Source of the DNA: Dactylis glomerata
Lineage: Eukaryota > Streptophyta > Magnoliopsida > Poales > Poaceae
DNA length: 64,000 nt
Assembly (NCBI GenBank): GCA_007115705.1
Contig: QXEO01001557.1
Span: forward strand, 62,001-126,000
Direction of reading: 5' to 3'
Position numbers and translations under genes: made by a program. The notes below the pieces were generated by a model. The model made no database searches. It saw only the letters and a list, made by a program, of their open reading frames with translations, and had not been told where the DNA came from. Below, one piece after another: positions 46,901 through 58,792 of this stretch (position 1 is its first letter; the number at the start of each line of letters is the position of its first letter).

Positions 46901-48661
46901 AAATTCAAAAGGTCATAAGAAGCTAACATATACGAGACCAAAACATGTATAACCGTATTTTCATTTCAAGATTTTCTTATATAACTATCACGAGCAGTCG
47001 AGCTGCTTGTCATTCAGAAGACATCAATCCTCTTCAATAGTAAAGAGTATAGTGCATCATCTATATCAGAATTCAGTCTTTGTGAATATCAATGGTAGTC
47101 TTTCTAGGGCTTAGAATGCCATGTTTATTTTTTATTTTGTCTCTGTTTATCTATCTATTGATATTGTTCTTTTTAATTAGCATCCTAGCATGCTTGTGAT
47201 GATATATTCTAGAGCAAGCTTGCTGACTAATTCTCTTACTGCTAAATTAATTCTATTGCAGAATGATGGGCAAAATGATTCTCTCCACATGGCCAGAATT
47301 GAGCAAGAGAAAGCCAATGAAGGTGTGCGAATTCTTGTTGAGAAACATAAGGTATGCATTTCTACCCTCCAATTATTGGTTTCGCGCGAGGGTACGCCAA
47401 AGGCGTACCATATCTTTATAGAAGCCAATTATTGGTTTCATTCAAGTGTCTTTTGAATTCTAGAATCTAGAATTTACTCTACCTGTCAAATACCTTCCAG
47501 AAAGAGAAGGAAGCTGCTTTGAACAAAATCCTGATGTTAGAGGAGCAGCTGGATGAGAAGCAAAAGCTTGAGCTGGATATAGAACAGCTTAGAGGAAAAC
47601 TGGAGGTGGTGAAACACATGGAGGGAGAGGGTGTTGATGTGAAGAAACGCTCTGAAGAGCTGACCAAGCAACTAGATGAAAGAATGGATGCCATGGAGCA
47701 CTTGGATGAGCTAAATCAAACTCTGATCATCAAGGAGAGGAAGACCAATGATGAACTGCAAGATGCAAAGAAAGAGCTGATGAAGGTAACTTGATCTACT
47801 AGTCTTCTCTTAAGCAAGTTCTACACAGTTTGATTAGAATCTCTTCCACTCTAAATCTTTATGTCTTGAGACACGAGCATGTGTGAATGGCTAACATCTT
47901 TGTACAAACCCTCCTTCTGAAACAACGCTGTGAGTTAATTGTTATATGCCAACAACCAGCAGCTTTCAATGTTTGATTCACATCTGTTGACTGTATGTCA
48001 GCAGTTTTTAGCAAGTGTTAAGCATTGACTGCTGCTGTGGTTACTAGTTAATGTCACAATATAATTTCCCTTGTATGTTTTCTCAGATGTGGAGATACTT
48101 TTCTGCATATTATGACATTGAATCACTGACTGTTCTTTTTTGTAGGGCTTGCCTGATTTGTTAAACCCACGTAGCATCATTGGGATCAAGAGGATGGGTG
48201 AACTGGATGAGAAGGCGTTTTTTAATGCTTGCAAGGAAAGGTATGGCGCAGAGGCTGAAACAAAGGCTCTTGAATTCTGCTCGTTGTGGCAAGATAATCT
48301 GAGGGATGCTAACTGGCATCCTTTCAAGATGGTGGCCACAGGTGATACACACAAGGTACGCCCTCCTCTTCTGCAATTGTTGCTGACAAGCAAGTACATT
48401 ATGCAGTGTTAACACAATGTGATGTGTTTCCAGCAAATCATCAACGAAGACGACGAAAAGCTGGTGAGCTTGAAGGAGCAGCTTGGAGAAGAGGTCGTCA
48501 AGGCTGTGACCACGGCGCTGCTGGAGATCAATGAGTACAACCCCAGCGGCAGCTACGTGGTCTCTGAGCTGTGGTACAACAAGGAGAACAGAAAGGCCAG
48601 CATGGGGGAAGTCGTGGAGCACATCCTGAAGCAGTGGAAGGTGTTGAAACGGAAGAGGTGA
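43981..48661 (+). CDS. FDM: XS/XH domain protein, FDM/IDN2 family (RNA-directed DNA methylation)
   Basis: This is an SGS3-like RNA-binding protein. In Arabidopsis FDM1-5 and IDN2 bind double-stranded RNA with 5' overhangs and act with DRM2 in RNA-directed DNA methylation. Coding exons are 43981-44866, 44975-45156, 47262-47351, 47501-47785, 48146-48355 and 48434-48661, with all borders GT-AG. They total 1881 nt, 626 residues, the usual family length. Residues 41-83 are the zf-XS finger (FRCPFC...LLQHAIG, Cys43, Cys46, His62). Residues about 115-235 are the XS domain (YVYPWMGILANVP, SGYTGVVVLHFEKDWIGFKD, RRGKYIFGWLAKEEDY). Residues 240-480 are coiled coil. Residues about 485-626 are the XH domain (GLPDLLNPRSIIGIKRMGE, FNACKERYGAEAE, LWYNKENRKASMGEVVEHIL). 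The start is the ATG just after a leader-intron acceptor (tttgttttcag, 43973). The 2.1-kb third intron carries foreign-looking sequence. Confidence 0.93.
45280..45367 (-). pseudogene. Exon-like fragment inside an FDM intron (antisense)
   Basis: On the minus strand an acceptor (ttattgcag) and a donor (gtagctgg) bracket 88 nt. They encode DNDGRHITFIEYRTTEAG and then GATVKAINEE. The protein-like composition and splice borders suggest a gene fragment brought in by a transposon. The parent is not identified. Confidence 0.35.
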
Positions 48662-49245
48662 TGAATGCACCGCACTGGAACAAGCTAAGGTGTTTCATCT
48701 TGGAGATTCAGCAGATTAGACAAGACTGTGCAATGGTTACCTTTTCACTATGATTCATACTTTGTCGGTGAACTGCAAGTTATGTGCTATTCCGAAGGAC
48801 ACTTATGTATGCCCAATTATATCCTTCCTGAACCGTCGACACTTTGTGAGAACCGACTGAAGCAACAACCGTTTTATGGCTCTTGCAACTGATGTTACAT
48901 GCAGAACATGTTTAGCAGATCGTTCCTTTTTACTATATCGCATGATCTTTGTGCTTGTTATCATTGCACAACTGCTATCTTTGTGATCTCCCTTGTGATG
49001 TGATGATGCAGTAAGAGCTCCAGTGACTGAAGCACAAGGCATTAGTAGCTCTAGTTGAAATTTCCACCTTTCTTTGTCTGGCTTATCATTCTGGAAGGGG
49101 GACTTGATTTTCTATGTTTGGAACAATTTGTGCTTTTGATGGATGATACTTCTGTTATTAGTTGAATCTTTAGTGTTTCTAAAGCTGACGACTCAAGTAG
49201 AACGTTGGTTTCTGACGACTCAACTGTTATAGCGTAGACCAGGTT
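48662..49245 (+). other. FDM 3' UTR and spacer
   Basis: AT-rich sequence after the FDM stop. No ORF of note and no recognised repeat. Confidence 0.4.
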
Positions 49246-49249
49246 GGGA

Positions 49250-49422
49250 ATGCCATCTAGTTTTAGGCCCTACATACCATCTTCTCGTTTTGAGAAGTGC
49301 TTCCAAAACAGAGCAGGGTCAAGGTCAGGGTCAGGGTTTGGATGGCGCTGGGCAAATCGTCGTCGTCCATTGTGCCGGCGGCGAGGGGGTGCTCGCTTTC
49401 CTAGGCGCGCTTGGAACCTAGT
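49250..49422 (+). repeat. Upstream copy of the PPR gene 5' region
   Basis: This segment (gccatctagttttaggccct ... ggcgcttggaacctag) is a direct, about 85-90% similar copy of 50562-50757, directly upstream of the PPR start. Both copies hold a short ORF beginning MALGKSSSS and ending ARGCSLS/PRGCSLP followed by a stop. The copies are separated by a TIR element. Confidence 0.7.
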
Positions 49423-49424
49423 TG

Positions 49425-50556
49425 GGGAATATTTTTGTTGCCAAATCTGACCTTTGAGGAAACTAATAACTCATCTGGTCCTTCGACAAAACTATTTCAA
49501 AATCTGACCCCTCTACCATGTACTTCATTTTTAAGTTAAGGAGTACCAGTTAAATCCAGCCGTTGATGCATAGGGGCATTTTAGGTTTTTAGTCATCTTC
49601 TTCCCATAAGCGAATCTTCGATCTAAAGAAACTATGAAACGCCTGAAGACACAGGCTTATCATTCGACGGCGCCATAATTCCGCCATCACACGGACTGGC
49701 CGATTTGCCGCAATTGAGGCCTGTCTCGTCATCACCTCCGTGATTACACATTTCATCTCACCCTAGCGTTCTTGGAGGCAGTCATCTTCCCTTGAGTGGT
49801 AGCCGGCGGCGGCCGGAGGACATGGAGAATTACTCGAAGGTCTCGGTTCTCGTTGAATTAATCTTTGTCGGATCTGAGGTCGGATTGGTGAAACTAGCAG
49901 CATAGTATATGTTCTTAATCTCTCGCCGTTCTTCAGCACCAAATTGTTTATTTAAGAATGTAATGCTTGCGCCAACTGAAAGGAAGAACAGAATAGAGAG
50001 AAAGAAACTGGGATGAAGCCTCATGTCCGTCGTCGCAGGCCGGCAAGGGCGCAAGGCTGCAACCAAACTTGGAATGCTGCCTTTGCAACAAATCCATACA
50101 CACGTATATGGCAGTAGATCTGATGTCAAACGCTAATGAGTTCTCCTCAATTACTATTTTGCCCTTGAATTATGGTACTCCGTAGTATTATACCAGAGGT
50201 ACTCCTTAGGTCTCTTGGTGGAGTACCAGTAAACCATAGCCTTTGAATCTCATAATATGGACGGTTCATAATAATCTAGGGGTATTGTAAAAGTGCTCAA
50301 TGAGAATGGAGCTGAAGTTGTGAAGGTCGGCGCCAAAAGCACAAAAACAACTTTAGTAGTTCGGCCCAATGCCTTTGGTGCTTATCTCATTACGGTGCCG
50401 GTTGGCTTGACGCCGACGTGTCGTGTTCTGTTGGCGCCAACCTACACAACTTCGGCTCCATCCTCATTGGCGCCGAATTTACGGGTTAGATTTTGACATA
50501 GTTTCGTAGAGATGACCGATGAGCTATTTAGTTTTTAGGTGGCAAAAAATACATCA
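49425..50556. mobile_element. Terminal-inverted-repeat element, about 1.13 kb, non-coding
   Basis: The left end (tatttttgttgccaaatctg, followed by acctttgagg...caaaatctgacccc) is the imperfect reverse complement of the right end (ctaacccg-like sequence to ggtggcaaaaaata), over about 80 bp. Inside, tggagctgaagttgtgaagg (50309-50328) pairs with cctacacaacttcggctcca (50442-50461), a nested foldback with ggcgccaa motifs. No transposase ORF is present. The long imperfect TIRs suggest a Mutator-like non-autonomous element. No clear target duplication was found. Confidence 0.55.
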
Positions 50557-50561
50557 TGGAG

Positions 50562-50757
50562 TGCCATCTAGTTTGTCACTGACACGTAGGCCCTACTCCT
50601 ACATACCATCCTCTCGTTTTGAGAAGTTCTTTCAAAACAGAGCAGGGTCAGGGTCAGGGTGGATGCACACGGTATGGATGGCGCTGGGCAAATCGTCGTC
50701 GTCCATGGTGCCGGCGCCGAGGGGGTGCTCGCTTCCCTAGGCGCGCTTGGAACCTAG
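50562..50757 (+). repeat. Gene-proximal copy of the duplicated PPR 5' region
   Basis: It matches 49250-49422 and contains the short upstream ORF starting at 50678 (MALGKSSSSMVPAPRG, 20 codons). That ORF overlaps neither the PPR start nor its frame. The copy probably holds part of the PPR promoter and leader. Confidence 0.65.
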
Positions 50758-50801
50758 GCCGCTTACCCATGTCACTATGCCAGTACGGGTGCCACTGTGC
50801 C

Positions 50802-52619
50802 ATGATCGGGCGCCATCTTCGTCTGGGTCTCGTCGGCGCCCGCTTCCTCACCACGGCAGCCGTCCGGCCCGCCGCGGCGGATGCCTCCGCGTCCACGCCC
50901 CCCCGTCAGACCACTACTGCCGACTACAACCGCCTCCTCGCCGGCTATGCGAGGGCGCCTGGCCGCCGCCTCGCGGACGCGCGCAACCTGTTCGACAGAA
51001 TCCCGTCCCCCGACGCTGTCTCCTACAACACGCTCCTCTCCTGCCACTTCGCCCACAGCGACGTCGCCGGCGCCCGGGAGCTCTTCTCCGCGATGCCGGC
51101 CCGGGACGTCGCGTCCTGGAACACCATGGTGTCCGGCCTGTCGAGGAACGGGGCATTGGAGGAGGCCAGGGCCGTGTTCCTGGCCATGCCGGAGAGGAAC
51201 TCCGTCTCGTGGAACGCCATGGTCTCCGGGTTCGCTTCCGCTGGAGACATGGGCAAGGCGGAGGAGTGCTTCAGGGACACACCAAACAAGAAGGATGCGG
51301 TTCTCTGGACCGCGATGGTGTCGGGGTACATGGATACTGGCAACGTGGAGAAGGCCATGGATTTCTTTCAAGCAATGCCGGTGAGGAACTTGGTCTCGTG
51401 GAATGCGGTGGTTGCTGGCTATGTGAAGAATTCACGCACCGAGGACGCTCTGAGGGTGTTCAAGACCCTGGTTGGGGACGCCAGTATCCGGCCAAATGAG
51501 TCGACGCTGAGCAGCATGCTCCTTGGATGCAGCAACTTGTCTGCACTAGGATTCGGGAGGCAGATACACCAGTGGTGCATGAAGTTGCCGTTGAGCAGGA
51601 GAGTCACTGTGGGCACATCCCTTGTGAGCATGTACTGCAAGTGTGGGGACTTGGACGGTGCTTGCAAGCTGTTCGGTGAGATGCGTACACAGGATGTGGT
51701 GGCATGGAATGCAATGGTTTCTGGCTATGCTCAGCACGGGGATGGACGGGAAGCTATCAAATTGTTTGAAAAGATGAAGGGTGAAGGAGTTGAGCCGAAC
51801 TGGATTACGTTTGTGGCAGTGTTGACAGCTTGTATCCACACTGGGCTGTGTGATTTTGGAATACAGTGCTTTGAGAGTATGCAGGAAGTCCATGGAATAA
51901 AGCCCCGGTGTGATCACTACTCTTGCATGGTGGATCTTCTCTGCCGAGCTGGTTTCCTTGAAAGATCAGTAAACTTGATTCGCTCTATGCCATTTGAGCC
52001 ACATCCTTCTGCTTATGGATCTCTATTGGCTGCCTGTAGAGTTTATAAGAACTTGGAATTTGCAGAGTTTGCTGCTGGAAAGCTAATCGAACAGAACCCC
52101 AAGAGCGCAGGCGCCTATGTACAGCTGGCAAATATTTATGCTGCAGCAAATCAGTGGGCTGACGTCTCTAGAGTAAGGAGGTGGATGAAGGATAATGCAG
52201 TGGTCAAAACACCCGGCTATAGCTGGGTTGAGATAAAGGGTGTAATTCATGAGTTCAGATCAAATGACAGATTGCATCCGCAGCTTCATTTGATTCATGG
52301 AAAGCTGGAGCAGTTAGAGGAGCGGATGAAGGCAATAGGTTATATTCCAGATCTTGATTTTGCACTGCATGATGTAGAGGAGAGTCTGAAGGTGCAAATG
52401 CTAATGAGGCACAGTGAGAAGCTTGCTATTGCTTTTGCCCTGATTAGTACTGCCCCCAGATCAACCTTGAGAATTTTCAAGAATCTCAGGATTTGTGGAG
52501 ATTGTCACAATGCTGCGAAGCTCATCTCCAAGATCGAGGATCGAGAAATCATCCTGAGGGATACCACACGTTTCCATCACTTTAGAGGTGGCCATTGTTC
52601 ATGTGGGGATTACTGGTGA
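50802..52619 (+). CDS. DYW-type pentatricopeptide repeat protein (organellar RNA editing factor)
   Basis: This intact, intronless PLS-class PPR gene encodes 605 residues from this ATG (616 from the in-frame ATG at 50769). Such proteins bind organellar transcripts with one PPR motif per base and use the DYW domain as a cytidine deaminase for C-to-U editing. The N-terminus (MIGRHLRLGLVGARFLTTAA) is basic and Ala/Arg-rich, as in a mitochondrial presequence, which favours this start. About ten PPR motifs of P, L and S types follow, with repeated phrases such as ASWNTMVSGL, VSWNAMVSGF, VLWTAMVSGY and VAWNAMVSGYAQHG. E/E+ motifs come after AYGSLLAACRVYKN. The DYW domain has the zinc ligands HSE (about residue 537) and CGDC (about 565), and ends HCSCGDYW. 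All catalytic residues visible to me are present. The RNA target cannot be read off safely. Base composition is GC-rich at the 5' end. Confidence 0.94.
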   Translation: MIGRHLRLGLVGARFLTTAAVRPAAADASASTPPRQTTTADYNRLLAGYARAPGRRLADARNLFDRIPSPDAVSYNTLLSCHFAHSDVAGARELFSAMPARDVASWNTMVSGLSRNGALEEARAVFLAMPERNSVSWNAMVSGFASAGDMGKAEECFRDTPNKKDAVLWTAMVSGYMDTGNVEKAMDFFQAMPVRNLVSWNAVVAGYVKNSRTEDALRVFKTLVGDASIRPNESTLSSMLLGCSNLSALGFGRQIHQWCMKLPLSRRVTVGTSLVSMYCKCGDLDGACKLFGEMRTQDVVAWNAMVSGYAQHGDGREAIKLFEKMKGEGVEPNWITFVAVLTACIHTGLCDFGIQCFESMQEVHGIKPRCDHYSCMVDLLCRAGFLERSVNLIRSMPFEPHPSAYGSLLAACRVYKNLEFAEFAAGKLIEQNPKSAGAYVQLANIYAAANQWADVSRVRRWMKDNAVVKTPGYSWVEIKGVIHEFRSNDRLHPQLHLIHGKLEQLEERMKAIGYIPDLDFALHDVEESLKVQMLMRHSEKLAIAFALISTAPRSTLRIFKNLRICGDCHNAAKLISKIEDREIILRDTTRFHHFRGGHCSCGDYW

Positions 52620-54055
52620 AGAATGCCAATAACGATGTATACTAGCAAATTTCATAGGATTGCAACCGTATATGATCGGCTACAAGAACATGAATGTGCT
52701 GCATTGGATCTGTGAAGTTCTCAACATCCTAACATGTGAGAAATTTACCATAGTATTTTCTGTGTGTGAATTGTACAGTTAATGGCACTGTCAATCTCGA
52801 GTGGTGAATGCAGTTTCTATCCAGAAATTACATTTAATTCATCTTTGATTGGAAATCTTCAGATCCTGAATGTGGTGGCCTGTGTTCTTGCCTATTGGTA
52901 ACAAGTGGGAATTAAATGTATGGAAATGATGCCAGGGAAAAAGTTGAAGAATCTTCTTTCTGTGCCAACATCTGAAAGGCCTTGATTGCCATCATTTCAA
53001 GTTGATGACCACATTCAGGAGGACTGAGGTTGGAATAAAACTATTGACTTTGAACTTTATTTCACTCCCATCTTATTTGCGCTAGCTAAGAAAGGAGGGT
53101 GCATTTTCCTTTGCTATTACCTGTGTTCTCTTAGTCATCCTTGTACAAACCTTATACGGTGAACTTTTGTGTACAGATGAATGAGAAAACATCCTTACTT
53201 GCATCAACAGAGATGAAAATGCAGCATAGTCTCAACCTTGTAGCAGTGCAAATGACATACTAGAACTGCGCTGTGGGTTGTGGCAGACCTTAGCGCAAAC
53301 AGGTTTGCTACCACTTGAAATTAACATGTTGTTCTTCCTTGCATGCCTATGTATGTATCCATATTTGGTAACTATGTTGCTCTGCAGTTCGCCGGGTGAT
53401 ATATTACAGGAGGGCCCTTATGTTGCAAAGTTATTTAGAGAGAATGCCTTCTGAAGGTACTTCTACTAGCTTCCTTGTGAGACACATATATCATATATAT
53501 AACCGAGTGCATGTAACATCCTTTTCTGATGTTTTTCTTTGCTAGACCTTGAATCTGAGTTTGACATGGCTGATCTGGCTGGCACATTTTGAGCATGCTG
53601 ATCTGAAGTTTACGTAGGTGTTACCTGCAAAATTCATGAATACACAAAGGAGAAGGGAAACCGAAAGCTGCGGATGTAATCCTTCAGCAGAGGTGCTCTT
53701 ACCTTCATATGAATCTAGTTCCTTTCATGGTAAATAAGCATTTGCTTCTTTTCGTAGAATCGGTACTGGAGCTGGTTAGCCCTTTCTTTTTGTGTGTAGC
53801 ATGTAATGATACTGCTACACCAGTACACCATCTCTAACATTTCTTTCTTCCTTTCTTTCTTTCTCAGAAAAAAAGCTCTCTGAATTGCTTACATTGATGT
53901 TGCTGGGAGTCTTAAAACTGGAAAGCCTAGAACTGAGTTATAGCTTGCTTGACTATGAGATAACATTAGTTGCATATTTCTTATTATGAATTGCCTGAGT
54001 ACTTGATCATATAGTGAGAATATATACATTTTATGAAGCAAATGTGTTCGTGATT
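52620..54055 (+). other. PPR 3' region and spacer
   Basis: AT-rich sequence with no recognised gene. A short (CTTT)n microsatellite lies at about 53845-53863. The first few hundred bases probably include the PPR 3' UTR. Confidence 0.4.
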
Positions 54056-54059
54056 TTTT

Positions 54060-55514
54060 TTTTCGCTCTCAGTTGTTAACTGAATTGCTTGAGGACAAGC
54101 AAATAGCTAAGCTTGGGGGGAGTTTATACGTCTAAAACGTATCTACTTTCCCGAACACTTTTGCTGTTGTTTCTCCTCTAATTTGTGTGTTTTGAATACA
54201 ACTAACACGGACTAACGCTGTTTTCAGCAGAATTGCCCTGGTATCTTGTTTTTGTGCAGAAATCCAACTTTTAGAAAAAATCCCGGAAAATACTGCAAAA
54301 ATCCTATTTTACCAGAAGACCCACGGTGCCAGAATACGAGACGGAGAGGGGCTGGGAGGCCACCACATCACCTGGTGGCGCGGCCCAAGCCTGGCCGCGC
54401 CAGGGTGTGGTGAGGCCACCCCAGCCATCTCCTCGAGCCCTCCTTCCGCCTACAAATACCCTTCGACCTAAAACTATCGGGGGTTCGGCGTTTTTTCCAG
54501 ATAGAGTTCTGCTGCGCCGCCACCATCAGAAACCGCGATTCGGAACCAGAAACTCCGTTCTGGCACCCTGCCGGGACGGGGATTTGGAGGAGATCTTCAT
54601 CATCATCGCCGACATCTCTCCATCAACCATCCATGACTCCCCCATCCATGTGTGAGTAATTCTCGCTGTAGGCGAAGGGGATGGTAGGAATTGGATGAGA
54701 TCATTCATATAATTTGTTATGACATTGTTAGGGCATAGTGCCTAGTATCTACTGTTAGTGCTTATGACATTGTTGCAACTTGTTGTGCTTAATGCTTGTC
54801 ACGAGTGCTATGATCTCAGATCTGTACTTTTTATTGTCTTATGATGATAGTTGTTGTTTATGGTCTTACCTGCAAGTTGTATACACATATCGTTGTCCGA
54901 AACCTGAGGCCCCAAAGTGACAGCAATTGGGATAACCGGAGGGGATGGCTATGATGTGAGGATCACATGTGTTCACCGAGTGCTAATGCTTTGCTCCGGT
55001 ACTTTATTAAAAGGAGTACCTTAATTACCAGTAGATTCCCTTGAGGCCCTGCTGCAAACAGGATGGTAGGACAGAAGATGTCGTGCAAGTTTCTCATTGC
55101 GAGCACGTACGACTATATACGGAACACATGCCTATGATTGTTTAGTACTAGGATGCTTTATCATTATTTATCTGCAATTGCCCATGTCATTGATTATTAC
55201 ATGAATTATCTTATCCATGCAACGCCCGTTCATCCATCCCTATGCCTACAGTATTTTATCCTACTGTTTACTCTTGCTACTATAACCGTCTTTACTTTAT
55301 TATTGTTGTTGCTACTATTTTACTATTGTCACCACTATAAAACTATTGCTACTGATAAACCGCGGCGAGCAAGTCTGTTTCCAGGTGCAGCTGAATTGAC
55401 AACTCATCTATTAAGGCTTATAAATATCCTTTGGCTCCCCTTGTGTCGAATCAATAAATTTGGGTTTTACTTCTCTCGAAGACTGTTGCGATCCCCTATA
55501 CTTGTGGGTCATCA
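54060..55514 (+). mobile_element. Gypsy 3' end fragment with LTR of another subfamily
   Basis: A stub of internal sequence (to 54118) ends in the purine tract agcttggggggag. The LTR from about 54122 follows, starting ttatacgtctaaaacgtatc and ending cttgtgggtcatca at 55514, about 1.4 kb. The end is typical of Triticeae Gypsy LTRs. It abuts internal sequence of element C, so it either inserted there or was joined by deletion. Confidence 0.6.
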
Positions 55515-57194
55515 ACACACTCTGTTTTTCATTGTCAAGAACACTCTAGTTTTCACTCTTATCGTTCAACGAGTGTTCTCTTTTTCTAGAACTGCGTTTA
55601 GCTTTCGTTTTTTTCTTTGATTTTATTCAGATATTGTTATATCTTTGCATCAAGGTGTATTTAGACCACTGGTCTATGTTGGTTTTCATCAAAAGAGTTC
55701 TTTCAAAAAGGTTTGAATGGTGTTGAAAAAGAGAAAAAAGTTCCATGACTATAGTGGTACAAATGGGAGCTTGTTTAGACTGCGGCTTAGACTTTTGCAT
55801 GTCATGCTTGATGTAGTTTTGATAGTATGCTTAGTAGTTTTTGCTGTAACATGACTTGCCTCAAATGACTGAGATTGCTTAATGAGCCTTTGAAAAAAAT
55901 CATGTGCTATTTTTTTTATATGGGAGCATGTTATTGTGGTTTTCTCCTTTGATGCTTTATTTGGGTTGACTTGACGCATGCTTACAACATGTTTGACTCT
56001 CACAAGTCGCCATAAGCCTCTATGATCATTTGGTTTTTGACTTGTGATACCACTTTATGCTTCGGTTAATGATGTTTTGTCGCTATGCATGATTATGGCC
56101 ATTATTGCTCTCTTAGTTGGTCGCTCCTAGTCTTTTGCTAGCCTTCATTTTGTACTGAGAGGGAATACTTCTCGTGCATCCAACTCCCAAAAACTAAGTT
56201 TTCCAATGAGTCCACTATAAATTCCTATGCATGGTATTTGCAAGCCATTCTAAGTAAATTTTCATGTGCTAGCTTTCAAAAAAACCTTCAAAATACTTCT
56301 CATTTTGTGACACTGTTTTCAGCTCATGGGGACGTAGTAGTCGGATTTGCTATCTTCCATATTGTTTTATTCCAAAAAAGAAAAAAAGGAAAAAAAGAAA
56401 AGAAAAAAGGCACTCCTCCATGGTATGTGAAAGTTGGTTGGCACCCGATGAAATCGGTTAGCCATGGTTTGTGAAAGGAAAAGTGGGGAGGAGTGTCAAG
56501 CTTTATAAAAGAGCACCAAAGTGCCAATCTCTCTCTCTCAAAAACTTGCTTAGTATAGAAGATAGTAAGAACCCCAGTGCCAGTCATTGACAAGAACAAC
56601 CACCTCTCAAAACAAATTTTTATCTCTGTTTTACAAATGAAAAGCTCTAGCACATGTTTAATCACTTCTTCCCTCTGTGAAAGGTCTTTCTTTTACTTTT
56701 ATGTTGAGTCTCCACCTTCTACCTTTATGCACCGTCTAAGAGAACATAGTTGTCATTCTGAGTTTAATGTGCATAGTCCCAAAATTTATCATTGATTGAT
56801 TCATGATTATGGTTTTGCTTGTTCTTAAATTATTTGTATCTAGTCACCCTCTTAAACTTGAAGGTGTCCTATGCATTTATGTTTTGCTACTCCATGAAGG
56901 ACAAGCTGAAAACCACTTTGCTATGTTTTTCTATATGGTTGAAACACACACTTGACTTTCAATGTTTCATTACTCATGATCTTTTGTTTGTGTTACTTTT
57001 CATGTTAAAATATGGTTGCTAAGTTTTATTGTCAAGATTATGTCTCTTATGTCCATGTTTTAAGTACTTTGATCTCAGCACTCAATTCTTTGCATCGTTG
57101 ATCAAGATTGTGATGGTGCATGTCACCTCAAAAATTATTGTTTTGTTATCACTTACCAACTCGAGGACGAGTAGGAGTTAAGCTTGGGGATGCT
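55515..57194 (+). mobile_element. Ty3/Gypsy element C, 3' internal region (5' truncated)
   Basis: It aligns with about 600-2267 and 8020-9623 plus 16133-16559 (ctgtttttcatt...aagaacactctagttttcac). It ends with the polypurine tract aagcttggggatgct before LTR 3. It is non-coding, and the 5' half, including any gag, is missing. Confidence 0.7.
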
Positions 57195-58792
57195 TGATAC
57201 GTCTCAAACGTATCTATAATTTTTTATGCTCCATGCTTGTTTATACACCATTTGCTTTGTGTTTCGTTACACTTCGTGGCGTTTTTATGCATTTTCCAGA
57301 ACTAACCTACTAACGAGATGCCACAGTGCCAGTTCCCTGTTTCTGCTATTTTTGTGTTTCAGAAAAGCTACACGGGAAATATTCTCAGAATTAGACGAAA
57401 TAAAAGCCAAAATTCCTATTTTTCCTGAAGCGTCACGGAGTCCAAAGCTGAGACGGAGGAGGACCAGGGGCCACCCAGCCCCTGGCCGCGCCACCAGGTG
57501 GTGTGGCCGCCTGGCCCATCTTCTGACGCCGCCCTTCCGCCTATATATTCCCCTCGACAGGAAAACCTAAGGGGACCAATCAATTTTCCTCGAAACATAC
57601 TGCAAGCCGCCGCCATCGTCGACGCAAGATCGGGAGGGTCTAGAAGCTCTTCCCGGCACCCTGCCGGAGAGGGGAATCACCTGCCGGAGGCCTTCTTCAT
57701 CACCATGCCTGCCTCTGGAGTGATGTGTGAGTAGTCTACCTTGGACTACGGGTCCATAGCAGTAGCAAGATGGTTGTCATCTCCTCCATGTACTTCATGT
57801 TTAGATTTTGTGAGCTGCCTATCATGATCAAGATCATCGTTGTGTAATTCTACATGTTGTGTTTGTTCGGATCCGATGAATATTGATACTATGTCAAGTT
57901 GATTTGCAGAATTATTATCTTTATGTTATCTCTATGTTGTTTATGATCTTGCATGCTCTCCGTTGCTAGTAGATATCTTGGCCGAGTAGATGCTAGTGAC
58001 TCCAAGAGGGAGTATTTATGCTCGATAGTGGGTTCATGCCTCTAGTAATCTGGGGAGTGACAGAAACCTCTAAGGTTGTAGATGTGCTGTTGCCACTAGG
58101 GAGAAAACAACAATCTTGTGTTCAAGGACATTTGTATTGTTTACATTACACACTTTGCTTAAGGCGATAATCTGTTGCTTGCAACTTAATACCCAATGGT
58201 TGCTCGGATGACATCTGGAGGGTGGATTATTAGTCATAGATGTAGTTGGATTACGGTCTATGTATTATGTTGTAATACCCAAGTGAATCTCATAGTGATC
58301 CTCATGACATTTGTATGCTTGCTTTATTCTATCAATTGCCCAACTGTAATTTGTTTACCCATAATGTTATTTACTTTATAGAGAGACACCACTAGTGAAC
58401 TGTGGACCCCGGTCCATTCTTTTACACTGTTATTACCGTTTACCATTTACTTGTTTTATTTACATTCTTGCAAACTACTATCTTTTACCACTCGATACGT
58501 TTAATCCTTTGTTTACAGCAAACCGGTGAGATTGACAACCTCAGTGTGAGTTGGGACAAAGTACTTGGTTGTGTTGTGTACAGGTTCCACATTGCTGTTG
58601 GTGCAAAGCTAAGCCCTGGACAAGGCACCATATATAAATTGTCCAAAGCTGTCGCGAAGCTGAAGTTTGGTTCTTTCTCCTACTGGTTCGATAAACCTTG
58701 GTCTCATACTGAGGGAATACTTGATGCTGTGCTCATCATAACCTTCTCTTGGGGTTTCCAACTGGGCGGTCATCTACAAAACTCCTACATCA
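57195..58792 (+). repeat. Gypsy long terminal repeat 3 (about 1.6 kb)
   Basis: It starts TGATACGTCTCAAACGTATC and ends ...ctcctacatca. It follows LTR 2 along its length, including the short centre. A TATA-like cctatatattcccc lies at about 57540. It directly abuts the Copia gag on its right, so element C probably inserted into that Copia element. Confidence 0.7.
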
